A DNA stretch of 64,000 bases, taken from the NCBI GenBank assembly GCA_963817905.1, contig CAWFPS010000003.1, forward strand, positions 1-64,000. Direction: 5' to 3'. This DNA is from VRUE01 sp963817905 (GTDB lineage Bacteria > Actinomycetota > Thermoleophilia > Solirubrobacterales > 70-9). The notes beneath the pieces are model-generated. The model ran no database searches and was not told where the DNA came from. It saw only the letters and a list, made by a program, of their open reading frames with translations. Positions 30,337-38,435 of the stretch are shown in pieces. The stretch's first letter is position 1. Each line of letters starts with the position of its first letter. The translations under genes and the position numbers were made by a program.

Positions 30337-32193
30337 GTGCGGATGCGCACCTACCGTCGCTTGATGGGCTTCATGCGGCCCTATCGCCGCCAGCTCTGGG
30401 GCTCGCTGGCGTTTGCCTGGGCGGCGATGGGGATGACGGTGCTGATCCCGTGGTTGATCGGGCGGGCCGTCAACGCGATCCATGACGGCAACAAGCCCGA
30501 CCTGCTGCCTCTGGCACTGGCGATCGTCGGCGCCGGCATCCTGCGCCTGGGGCTGACCGTGGTGCGCCGCCTGGTCGCCGGCCGGGTCTCGCTGGCGGTC
30601 GAATTCGACCTGCGACAGCTCTTCTACGCCCACCTGCAGCGGCTCGAGCTCGGCTTCTTCGACGGCCAGCAGACCGGCCAGCTGATGTCGCGGGCGACGG
30701 TCGACCTGCAGGCGATCCGCTTCTTCCTCGGCTACGGCCTGATCTTCATCACCCAGAACCTGCTGACGATCACCCTGGTGACGATCGTGATGGTCGCGAT
30801 CAACCCGGTGCTGGCGCTGATCGCGCTGCTCCCGGCGCCGCTAATCGTCTTCACCGCCTCCCGCTACAACCGGGTCTCGCGGCCGGCCCAGCAGGAGGTC
30901 CAGCAGCGGATCGCCGAGCTGACCGCGGAGGCCGAGGAGAACATCTCCGGGATCCGCATCGTCAAGGCTTTCGCCCGCGAGGAATACCAGCTGCACCGCT
31001 TCCAGCGGGCGATCGGCCGGGTCTTCGACCAGAGCATCTACTCGACCAAATTGCAGGCCTTCTTCTCGCCGCTGATCGGCCTGCTGCCGCAGGTGGGGAT
31101 CGCGCTGGTGCTGCTCGTCGGCGGCCGCGAGGTGATCGACGGCAGTCTCAGCCTGGGCAGCTTCACCGCCTTCTACACCTACCTGGTGATCCTGGCCGGC
31201 CCGATGCGGATGCTGGGCGTGGCGATGGGGATGGCGCAGCGGGCGATCGCCTCCGGCAACCGGCTGTTCGAGATCCTCGACCGCGAGCCGGCGATCGAAA
31301 GCCCGCCGGGCGCCCAGCCGCTGCCCGCCGGCGGCGGCCGGGTCGAGCTGCGCGGCGTGACCCTGCGCTACGAGGGCGCTCCCGCGGGCGGAGCGGTGGA
31401 CCTCGTTATGGACGGGAAAAACGAAGCGAGAGTTGACCCACCTAGAGAGGGGTCAACTCTCGCTTCGGCGTTGAGTGGGGTCGATCTCGACGTCCCCGCG
31501 GGGAGCACGGTGGCGCTCGTGGGGCCGTCGGGGTCGGGGAAGACGAGCCTGGTGGCGCTGATCGCGCGGCTGTATGACCCGAGCGCGGGCTCGGTCCTGG
31601 TCGACGGGGTCGACGTGCGCTCGGTCGAGGTCGAGTCGCTGCGCACCGAGATCGCCTTCGTCGGCGACGAGAGCTTCCTCTTCAGCGCCAGCGTCGCCGA
31701 GAACATCGCCTACCCGCGCTCCGAGGCGCCGCGCGAGGAGATCGAAGCGGCGGCCCGGCGCGCCCAGGCGGCCGGCTTCATCGAGGACCTGCCCGGCGGC
31801 TATGACACGGTCGTCGGCGAGCGCGGCCTGACCCTCTCGGGCGGGCAGCGCCAGCGGGTGGCGATCGCCCGGGCGCTGCTGGCCGACCCGCGCATCCTGA
31901 TCCTCGACGACGCCACCTCCTCGGTCGACGCGACCACCGAGGCGGCAATCAAGTCCGGCCTGCGCGAGGCGATGGAGGGGCGGACGACCTTCATCATCGC
32001 CCACCGCCTCTCGACCGTCTCGCTCGCCGACGAGGTGGTCGTGATGGACGGCGGCCGGATCGTCGACCGCGGCACCCACGCCGAGCTGCTCGAAGGCTGC
32101 GGCTTCTACCGCGAGATCGCCGAGCACGGCCTCGCCGACTCGGTCTTCCTCCAGCGCGACCTCGAGCAGCGCGAGGAGGTGGCGCGGCTATGA
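30337..32193 (+). CDS. ABC exporter subunit 1 (permease-ATPase, degenerate site)
   Basis: A 618-residue half-transporter: six transmembrane helices (residues ~15-300), then the ATPase domain with Walker A GPSGSGKTS (~395), signature LSGGQ (~500), Walker B ILILDDATSSVD (~520) and H-loop AHRLST. Walker B ends in Asp-Asp, so the catalytic Glu is missing, as in the degenerate partner of heterodimeric exporters (TM287/288 type). Between the A-loop Tyr and ALSGVDL there is an unusual ~30-residue insert containing a perfect DNA palindrome. Its stop overlaps the next gene's ATG (ATGA). Substrate not predictable. Confidence 0.93.
   Translation: MRMRTYRRLMGFMRPYRRQLWGSLAFAWAAMGMTVLIPWLIGRAVNAIHDGNKPDLLPLALAIVGAGILRLGLTVVRRLVAGRVSLAVEFDLRQLFYAHLQRLELGFFDGQQTGQLMSRATVDLQAIRFFLGYGLIFITQNLLTITLVTIVMVAINPVLALIALLPAPLIVFTASRYNRVSRPAQQEVQQRIAELTAEAEENISGIRIVKAFAREEYQLHRFQRAIGRVFDQSIYSTKLQAFFSPLIGLLPQVGIALVLLVGGREVIDGSLSLGSFTAFYTYLVILAGPMRMLGVAMGMAQRAIASGNRLFEILDREPAIESPPGAQPLPAGGGRVELRGVTLRYEGAPAGGAVDLVMDGKNEARVDPPREGSTLASALSGVDLDVPAGSTVALVGPSGSGKTSLVALIARLYDPSAGSVLVDGVDVRSVEVESLRTEIAFVGDESFLFSASVAENIAYPRSEAPREEIEAAARRAQAAGFIEDLPGGYDTVVGERGLTLSGGQRQRVAIARALLADPRILILDDATSSVDATTEAAIKSGLREAMEGRTTFIIAHRLSTVSLADEVVVMDGGRIVDRGTHAELLEGCGFYREIAEHGLADSVFLQRDLEQREEVARL
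31422..31467. repeat. Perfect palindrome inside the ABC transporter gene
   Basis: Arms of 18 bp (31422-31439 and 31450-31467, CGAAGCGAGAGTTGACCC and its complement) with a 10-base loop, in frame within the ATPase domain. It encodes NEARVDPPREGSTLAS, which has no counterpart in the family. It has the look of a small mobile palindromic element that has become part of the protein. Confidence 0.85.
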
Positions 32194-34025
32194 GTCGGCT
32201 GCGGGACATTTGGCTGCTCTTCCGGGACGTTCTGCGGCTGCTCCGCGGCCAGGACCAGCGGGCTCGCAAGGTGCGCTGGATGATCGGGCTGCTGCGGCCC
32301 TACCGTGGCAAGGTCGCGCTCATGTTCGGCGCTTTGCTGGTGGCGACGGGAGCGGGGCTCGCTCCCCCCTACCTTGCCGGCCTGGCAGTTGACAGCGGTA
32401 TTGAAGCCAGGGACGTCTCGGCGCTGGACTGGATCGTCGCCGCATTCGTCGTCGTCGCGACGCTGTATGCGGCGGCCACCTACTTGCAGACCTACCTCGT
32501 CGGTTGGGTCGGCACGCGCGCCCTGCAGGATCTGCGCGAGCGAGTCTTCTCGCACCTGCAGACGATGTCGATCGGGTTCTTCACCCGCCGCAGCCCCGGG
32601 GTGCTGATCAGCCGCATGACCAACGACATCGAGGCGCTCAACCAGCTCGTCACCGACGGGGTGGTGACGATGTTCTCCAGCGTGCTGACCCTCCTCGGCG
32701 TAGTCGCGATCCTGCTCGTGCTCGACGTCAAGCTGGCCCTGGTCACCTTCATCACCTTCCCGCTGATCGCGGTGGCCAGCGTCGTCTTCCGCATCGTCTC
32801 CCACGGCGCCTACCGGGAAACGCGCGAGCGGATCGGCGCGATCACGGGCTACCTGCAGGAGACGCTGAGCGGCGTGCGGGTGGTGCGCAGCTTCGGCCAG
32901 GAGCCGCGCCACGTGAAGGCGATGACCGGGCTAAACGAGGCCAACCGCGAGGCGAACATGCGGACGGTCCTCCTCAACGCCAGCTACTTCCCGGGAGTCG
33001 AACTGCTGGCCTCGGTCGGCATCGCGGCGATCCTGCTCTACGGCGGCACCCAGGCGATCGACGGGGCGATCCAGATCGGCACGATCATCGCCTTCGTCGG
33101 CTACCTGACGGTCTTCTTCGAACCGATCCAGCAGCTCTCCCAGCTCTACACGACCTACCAGCAGGGCATGGCCGCGCTGGACAAGATCTTCGACCTGCTC
33201 GACACGGCGCCCGACATGGTCGACGCGGACGGCGCGGTCGATCCGGGCCTGTTGCGGGGCGAGATCGAGATGGAGGGGGTCTCGTTCTCCTACGCCGGCG
33301 ATGCGCTGGAGAGCGAGCGGCGGGGCGAGCGGGTCGACTGGGCGATGAGCGGGATCGACCTGCACGTGCCGCCCGGGCAGACCCTGGCCCTGGTCGGCTC
33401 GACCGGCGCCGGCAAGTCGACCTTCGCCAAGCTAGTCGCCCGCTTTTATGACCCGCAGAAGGGCCGGGTGCTGGTCGACGGGCACGACCTGACCGATGTG
33501 CGACAGCAGGCGCTGCGGCGCCAGCTCGGGATCGTGCCGCAGGAGGGCTTTCTCTTCTCCGGCAGCGTGCGCGAGAACATCGCCTTCGGGCGGCCGGAGG
33601 CGACCCTGGCCGAGATCGAGGACGCCGCGGCGGCCGTGGGGGCGACGGAGTTCATCGCGGCGCTGCCGGAGGGGATCGAGACGCAGGTGGGCGAGCGCGG
33701 CGTGCAGCTCTCGGCGGGCCAGCGCCAGCTTGTCGCCTTCGCCCGCGCCCTGCTGGCCCAGCCGAGGATCCTGATCCTCGACGAGGCGACCTCGAACGTC
33801 GACGTGCGCACCGAGAAGATCATCGAGAAGGGGCTGGAGCGGCTGCTGGCGGGACGCACCGCGATCGTGATCGCCCACCGCCTCTCGACCATCCGCCGCG
33901 CCGGCAAGATCGTCGTCCTCGAAGGCGGCCGCATCGCCGAGGCCGGCACGCACGAGGAGCTGATCGAGGCAGGTGGGCCGTACTCGCGGCTCTACGGAGC
34001 CTGGCAGGAGTCCTCAGCCGCCTGA
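32190..34025 (+). CDS. ABC exporter subunit 2 (permease-ATPase)
   Basis: A 611-residue half-transporter, six helices then ATPase. Walker A is GSTGAGKST (~405), signature LSAGQ (non-consensus, ~507), Walker B ILILDEATSNVD with the catalytic Glu, H-loop AHRLST. The altered signature here and the altered Walker B in subunit 1 fall in the same ATP site of the dimer, exactly as expected for a heterodimeric exporter with one degenerate site. Overlaps subunit 1 by 4 bases. Substrate unknown (drug/lipid class). Confidence 0.95.
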   Translation: MSRLRDIWLLFRDVLRLLRGQDQRARKVRWMIGLLRPYRGKVALMFGALLVATGAGLAPPYLAGLAVDSGIEARDVSALDWIVAAFVVVATLYAAATYLQTYLVGWVGTRALQDLRERVFSHLQTMSIGFFTRRSPGVLISRMTNDIEALNQLVTDGVVTMFSSVLTLLGVVAILLVLDVKLALVTFITFPLIAVASVVFRIVSHGAYRETRERIGAITGYLQETLSGVRVVRSFGQEPRHVKAMTGLNEANREANMRTVLLNASYFPGVELLASVGIAAILLYGGTQAIDGAIQIGTIIAFVGYLTVFFEPIQQLSQLYTTYQQGMAALDKIFDLLDTAPDMVDADGAVDPGLLRGEIEMEGVSFSYAGDALESERRGERVDWAMSGIDLHVPPGQTLALVGSTGAGKSTFAKLVARFYDPQKGRVLVDGHDLTDVRQQALRRQLGIVPQEGFLFSGSVRENIAFGRPEATLAEIEDAAAAVGATEFIAALPEGIETQVGERGVQLSAGQRQLVAFARALLAQPRILILDEATSNVDVRTEKIIEKGLERLLAGRTAIVIAHRLSTIRRAGKIVVLEGGRIAEAGTHEELIEAGGPYSRLYGAWQESSAA

Positions 34026-34029
34026 GCGC

Positions 34030-34737
34030 TCAGCCGGGGCCGATGCCGCCGGAGCTGCCGCCGGATTCGCCGCCGCCTTCGGGGGCGCCGCTGCCGCCGC
34101 CTTCGACCGCGCCGGCGCCGCCACCGGTTTCCGGCGCTGCTTCGGGTGCCGCTTCCGGCGCTGCTTCGGGTTCGGCCGCTTCCGGCGCTGCTTCGCCGCC
34201 TTCTTCGATCCCGCCGGTTTCAGGACCCGATTCGGGTGCGCTCGCGACGGGGGCGCTGGGGCCTTCCGGGCACTCTTCGAAGCCGTATTCTTCCGCCGCT
34301 TCCTGGAAGGAGGCGAGCGCGGCCGAGGCATTGGATTCGGCGCCTTCCAGCGCCGCGGAGTCTTCCCGCTCGGCGGCGAGCTTGACTTCGTCCTCGGCTT
34401 TGGCCAGTTCTTCGGCTGCGCGTGAGAATTCGGCGTAGCCGGCGGCTTCCTGTGGCGTGCCGAGGTTGTTGAGGCTGGCGACCATGCTGCTGTAGAGGCC
34501 GGCCGCCGCAGCGGCGGGGCTGCCGGTTTCGGCGCTGCTCGTTCCCACCGTCCCCACGGCCGCGTTGACCTCGGCGCAGATAGCGTCGCCCTGTTCGATC
34601 AGCTCGTCCTTGCTCAGGGCCGTCGCGGTCGCGGTCGAGACCGCGGTCGATTCGGTCGAGTCGCTGCCGCCACCGCAACCGGCAACGATGAGCGCGGCCA
34701 CCGGCAGTACAGCGATCCATGTCCGGCGAGCGCTCAC
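34030..34737 (-). CDS. Lipoprotein with acidic low-complexity tail
   Basis: A 235-residue protein from a GTG start (VSARRTWIAVLPVAALIVAG then Cys), a clear lipobox LIVAGC. The middle (ELIEQGDAICAEVNAAVGTV, NNLGTPQEAAGYAEFSRAAE) is helical with a second Cys near ECPEG. The C-terminal ~90 residues are PEAAPEAAPE and GGGSGAPEGGG repeats, likely a flexible wall-spanning linker. The same frame is open upstream into an HTH remnant; that is not part of the lipoprotein. Function unknown. Confidence 0.75.
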   Translation of the reverse strand: MSARRTWIAVLPVAALIVAGCGGGSDSTESTAVSTATATALSKDELIEQGDAICAEVNAAVGTVGTSSAETGSPAAAAAGLYSSMVASLNNLGTPQEAAGYAEFSRAAEELAKAEDEVKLAAEREDSAALEGAESNASAALASFQEAAEEYGFEECPEGPSAPVASAPESGPETGGIEEGGEAAPEAAEPEAAPEAAPEAAPETGGGAGAVEGGGSGAPEGGGESGGSSGGIGPG

Positions 34738-35004
34738 GAGTAGGGCGAAACTAGCAAAGCGATTAGACGCCTCGACACGCTTGACGCGACCGTTGCTTGC
34801 GCAACTTCCTGCGCTGTCCCAAGCCCCGAGCCGCCGCACGTGGTAGGCAACGGTCGACTTGCTGAGCCCGAGACGACGACCGATCGCGCCGTAGCTCAAA
34901 CCGTCGACACGCAGGCGAGCGACTGCTTCGCGCCGTCGCGACGACGGGGCAGAAGCTCCCCCGCCCACGTAGTAATCTCGCGGCTGCCTCTCGCTACCCG
35001 TCAT
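34738..35004 (-). pseudogene. 5' remnant of an HTH protein
   Basis: ATG at 35004 begins MTGSERQPRDYYVGGGASAP and is followed by a textbook helix-turn-helix (VDGLSYGAIGRRLGLSKSTV, AYHVRRLG). Similar HTH units start small DNA-binding or HNH-like proteins in Thermoleophilia. After RRLG the sequence loses homology-like character and runs in frame into the lipoprotein. Either a decayed gene or a short HTH peptide. A -10-like element lies 7 bases upstream of the ATG. Confidence 0.45.
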
Positions 35005-35082
35005 CGAACGTATGTTCCTATACGGATCGGACGCGGTATCGGGGGTTTAATCAGGCTTCGGTATGAAAATTCTGATTAATAT

Positions 35083-35154
35083 TGCGGGGTCGAATAATCG
35101 GCAATTCGCGCGGTTCTGGTCCGTGAAATCGGGGTTCGAGTCCCTGCCCCGCAG
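35083..35154 (+). tRNA. tRNA-Gln (CTG anticodon)
   Basis: A 72-nt cloverleaf. Acceptor TGCGGGG pairs with CCCCGCA, discriminator G (normal for Gln). D arm GAAT-AATCGGCA-ATTC, anticodon arm CGCGG-TTCTGGT-CCGTG with anticodon CTG, 4-nt variable loop, T arm CGGGG-TTCGAGT-CCCTG. The 3' CCA is not encoded (TAA follows), as usual in actinobacteria. Confidence 0.92.
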
Positions 35155-35160
35155 TAACCG

Positions 35161-36393
35161 TCAGGAGCCGATTGCCGAGAGATCCGCGCCGGTGTCGGCC
35201 AGTTGGCCCTTGGCCCCGGAGACGTCGACCTTGCCTGCCAGCAGGCGCCTTGCCTCGGCCAGGTCCTCGGGGCGGGCGACGCTCAGTGCGCCGGCGACAC
35301 GGTCGTCCTTCAGGTACCAGACGGAGAAGCTGCCGCTGTCGGGGTCGCCTCGCCAGATCTCCTCGTCCCACTCGGTGGCGGGGCCGATGTACTCGAGGCT
35401 GGCCCAGTCGGCGAGGTCGCTGTAGAAGTAGGGGACGACCTCGTAGTCGGCGTCGTCGCCGAGCATGTTGCGGGCGGCGTGGGCGCCCTGCTGCATCGCT
35501 ACGTCCCAGTGCTCGAGGCGGAGGCGGCGGCCGTGGACGACGCTCTCGTAGGAGCAGCAGTCGCCGGCCGCGTAGATGCCCTCGGCGCTGGTCCGCAGCT
35601 TGGCGTCGCAGGTAATTCCATCGTCGACCGCGAGCCCCGCCCGCTGGGCCAGCATCGCGTCGGGACGGACGCCGGCGCCGACCACGACCGCGTCGCACTC
35701 GATCGCCAGGCCGCTCTTGGCCAGCACGGCGCGCACCCGGCCGTCGCCCTCGTAGGCCTCGAGCTCCTCGCCGCCGTGGATCGTCACGCCCTTGGACTCG
35801 AGCAGCTGGTGGAACCAGCGGCCGGCCCGCTCGCCGAAGCTGCGCGAGAGCGCCACCTCCTCCATCGTCACGATCGTGCACCTGGTCCCGCCGGCGGTGA
35901 GCGAGGCGGCGACCTCGGCGCCGATGTAGCTGCCGCCGACGAGGACGATGTGCTCGGCCGCCTCGGCGTCGGCCCGGATCGCGTCGGAGTTGCCGAAGGC
36001 GCGCAGGTAGTGGATGCCCTCGTTCTCGGCCCCCTCGACGCGGAGGATGTTGACCATCGCCCCGGTGGCGATCAGCGCCTGGCCGAAGCGGACCTCCTCC
36101 CCACCCTGCAGCTTCGCGGTGCGGGCCGCCGGGTCGAGCGACATCACGTTGGTGGCGCTGCGCAGCTCGACTTCGTTGCCCTCATACCACTCGGGCGGGT
36201 TGACGTAGGCGTCGGCGCGTTCGGCCTCGCCGCGCAGGTACTCCTTGGAGAGCGGTGGGCGTTCGTAGGGCGGCTCGGGCTCGCGGCCGGCCAGCAGGAT
36301 CGAGCCCTCCGCCCCGCGGCGGCGCAGTTCGGCCGCGCAATGGGCGGCCGCCATGCCACCGCCGATCAGCAGGAAATCGACCTCGCGCGTCAC
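35161..36393 (-). CDS. FAD-dependent NAD(P)H oxidoreductase (ferredoxin-reductase/AIF-like)
   Basis: A 410-residue two-dinucleotide-binding flavoprotein. FAD motif DFLLIGGGMAAAHCAAELRR; PYERPPLSKEYLRGE is typical of ferredoxin/rubredoxin reductases of oxygenase systems and AIF-like proteins. NAD motif IVLVGGSYIGAEVAASL; second FAD motif GIYAAGDCCSYESVVHGRRL. The C-terminal domain contains ADWASLEYIGPATEWDE. Electron acceptor unknown; no ferredoxin gene adjacent. The gene ends 6 bases after tRNA-Gln on the other strand. Confidence 0.9.
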   Translation of the reverse strand: MTREVDFLLIGGGMAAAHCAAELRRRGAEGSILLAGREPEPPYERPPLSKEYLRGEAERADAYVNPPEWYEGNEVELRSATNVMSLDPAARTAKLQGGEEVRFGQALIATGAMVNILRVEGAENEGIHYLRAFGNSDAIRADAEAAEHIVLVGGSYIGAEVAASLTAGGTRCTIVTMEEVALSRSFGERAGRWFHQLLESKGVTIHGGEELEAYEGDGRVRAVLAKSGLAIECDAVVVGAGVRPDAMLAQRAGLAVDDGITCDAKLRTSAEGIYAAGDCCSYESVVHGRRLRLEHWDVAMQQGAHAARNMLGDDADYEVVPYFYSDLADWASLEYIGPATEWDEEIWRGDPDSGSFSVWYLKDDRVAGALSVARPEDLAEARRLLAGKVDVSGAKGQLADTGADLSAIGS

Positions 36394-36426
36394 GGGCGCG
36401 ACGCTGCCCGCGGTCGTGCGCGCCGC

Positions 36427-37116
36427 TCAGCCACCGCCGTTGCCCGAGCCGCTGCCGCCGGCGGGGCCGAGCATCGCCTTCAGCTGCTCCTCGTGGCCGG
36501 GGTCGAGCACCGCCAGCACCTCGTCGCCGACCTCGAGCACGGTGTCGGGACCGGGGACGAACCCCTTGCCGTTGCGCAGCACCGAGATCAGCAGGCTGCC
36601 CTGCGGCATTTCCAGGTCGCCGACGCGCCTCCCGGTCACCCCGGAGTCCTTGCCGAGCAGCATCTCGATGATCTCCAGCTGCTCCTCCTGCAGGTCGAGC
36701 AGGTGGACGAGGCCGTACTCGGGCACCTCGTGCTCGAGCAGGCGCAGGATCAGGTCGGTGGCGGAGACCGAGGGCTTGATCCCGAGCAGGTCGAAGTGGG
36801 GCTTGTTGCGCGGGTTGTTGACCCGGGCGATGATCCGCTCGACCTCGTACTTCTCGCGGGCGACCTGGCAGATCAGCATGTTGTCCTCGTCGTCGCCGGT
36901 GACCGCGATCACCATGTCGGCGCGGGCGATCCCGGCCCGCTCCAGCACCCATAGCTCGGAGGCGTCGCCGTAGGAGACGTTGTGCTCGAGCTCCTGCTCG
37001 ACGGTCAGGTAGCGGCGCCGGTCGTGCTCGATCACGGTCACCTCGTGCTCCTTTTCGAGCAGCTCGCGGGCGAGGTTCCAGCCAACCTTGCCGGCGCCGA
37101 CGACGATGATGTACAT
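36427..37116 (-). CDS. TrkA-type potassium uptake regulatory protein (RCK N + C)
   Basis: A 229-residue protein: Rossmann NAD-binding domain (YIIVVGAGKVGWNLARELLE, ADMVIAVTGDDEDNMLICQV) followed by a TrkA-C domain (GKDSGVTGRRVGDLEMPQGS, GPDTVLEVGDEVLAVLDPGH). Cytoplasmic gating ring subunit for a Trk/Ktr K+ transporter. Translationally coupled (ATGA) to the gene before it; such CeoB/CeoC pairs are common in actinobacteria. The ATG at 37116 gives the canonical MYIIVVG start. No transporter subunit is in the window. Confidence 0.9.
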   Translation of the reverse strand: MYIIVVGAGKVGWNLARELLEKEHEVTVIEHDRRRYLTVEQELEHNVSYGDASELWVLERAGIARADMVIAVTGDDEDNMLICQVAREKYEVERIIARVNNPRNKPHFDLLGIKPSVSATDLILRLLEHEVPEYGLVHLLDLQEEQLEIIEMLLGKDSGVTGRRVGDLEMPQGSLLISVLRNGKGFVPGPDTVLEVGDEVLAVLDPGHEEQLKAMLGPAGGSGSGNGGG

Positions 37117-37556
37117 CAGGCGGCCCCGCGCGGCGCGCCTTCGCGCACGGCGCCCTCGAGCATGTCGATCGCGACCCGGGTCGGGCAGACCGTGCGCAGG
37201 CCCTGGCGCTCGTACCATTCGGCGCGCAGCGGGTCGAGGATGCGGGCGATCACGGTCGGCACCTCATAGCGCCGCTGGGCGATCTGGGCGATGACGATGT
37301 TCGTGTTGTCGCCGTCGGTGGAGGCGATGAAGGCGTCGGCCTTCTCGATTCCGGCGGCAACAAGCGCATCGGTCTCCAGCCCCGCCCCGACCGTGAACTG
37401 CCCGCCGAGGTCCTCCCAGCCCTTGTCGAGCCCAACCTCGAGCCGGGCGTGGGACTCGGGGTCCTCGTCAAGGCAGGAGACTTCGTGCCCCTCGCTCAGC
37501 ATCGAGCGCGCGACGGAGGAGCCGACCCGGCCGCAGCCGACGATCAGGATGAACAT
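37116..37556 (-). CDS. TrkA-N (RCK) domain protein
   Basis: A 146-residue protein with only the NAD-binding RCK-N domain (FILIVGCGRVGSSVARSMLS, DAFIASTDGDNTNIVIAQIA, TVIARILDPLRAEWYERQGL). It lacks the C-terminal ligand domain present in its downstream partner, with which it likely forms a mixed ring. First gene of the pair. Confidence 0.88.
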   Translation of the reverse strand: MFILIVGCGRVGSSVARSMLSEGHEVSCLDEDPESHARLEVGLDKGWEDLGGQFTVGAGLETDALVAAGIEKADAFIASTDGDNTNIVIAQIAQRRYEVPTVIARILDPLRAEWYERQGLRTVCPTRVAIDMLEGAVREGAPRGAA

Positions 37557-37719
37557 GGCTCAATCACGGAGCGGAGTCTAGTCCGCTGTCCACGCGGCTG
37601 TCTTCGCATCCATGCATCGCGAATCGCCATCTATTATTCAAATTTGTAATAGCATCCCGCCGCGAGACAGCGAGTTTCCATTCTCGCCGCAACCACAGAC
37701 ACAAGTGAGAGGAAATCCA

Positions 37720-38394
37720 ATGAGATACGCGATAAGAAGCGTCGGTCTGGCAGCCACGATCGCGCTCGCATTCTTCGCCCTGACAGCAGCTGGCGCAAAC
37801 GCCGAAAATGCGCTGGTGGTCGAAGGCAAAGTTCTGCCGAAAGGCCAACAAGTCGAACTCGAAGCCACTGGCAGCGAATACACAAGTTTAATTCCGGACC
37901 TGGGCATCACCTTAGAATGCGGCTATGCCGAAATACATGGGGTTGTGGAAAATCAAGGCCCAGAAGAAGAACTCAAAGCCGTGGGGGAAGGCGTGGTCAC
38001 CGCCCATGAATGCGTGGTCGTCGAAAACTCGTTTTGCACTGTTTCCTCGCCAGGACAGGAAGCCGGTGTCGTCGAAGGCTCAGCCGGAGGAATCAGCGTC
38101 CGCTCGATCGGGTCAAATCGGTATATCGAAGGAAGCGCCTCCGCCTTGATCGAACACAGTGGCGTGTTCTGCACGCTGCCTGAAGAAGTCGAAATCGTTG
38201 GATCGGCAGCGGGCAAAATCGTCGAACCGTTCGAAGAAGCGGTGAAACACACTGTTGTGGACGTCACCGATGAAGAGGAAGAAACCTTGGGAGTGGCGGT
38301 GTTCTACGGCTCGGACCCCCTGTACATAGACAGCGGTGTCGCGACGGGCCACCTGGTCGGCGAATACGAAGGACAGAGTTTCTCTGTGAATTAG
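37720..38394 (+). CDS. Small secreted protein, Glu/Val-rich
   Basis: A 224-residue protein with a signal peptide (SVGLAATIALAFFALTAAGA) and GAGAGGA before the ATG. The mature part is beta-strand-like and acidic, with Cys in LECGYAE, HECVVVE, FCTVSS and VFCTLPEEVE. Codons favour GAA over GAG, unlike neighbouring genes. FCTLPEEVE resembles the FCTIPEEEV/FCTLPEEEV motif of the proteins at 58630 and 59428, so it is probably a distant relative. Role unknown; extracellular. Confidence 0.75.
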   Translation: MRYAIRSVGLAATIALAFFALTAAGANAENALVVEGKVLPKGQQVELEATGSEYTSLIPDLGITLECGYAEIHGVVENQGPEEELKAVGEGVVTAHECVVVENSFCTVSSPGQEAGVVEGSAGGISVRSIGSNRYIEGSASALIEHSGVFCTLPEEVEIVGSAAGKIVEPFEEAVKHTVVDVTDEEEETLGVAVFYGSDPLYIDSGVATGHLVGEYEGQSFSVN

Positions 38395-38435
38395 GAGGCA
38401 AGGCCCAGCGACGGGGGCCGCTCCACCCCGATGCC

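Noticed and set aside
12649..35154. An integrated element bounded by the tRNA fragment at 12.65 kb and tRNA-Gln at 35.1 kb
   Set aside because: tRNA-Gln is complete and its 3' end differs from the 12.65 kb fragment, and the DNA between is mostly metabolic genes.
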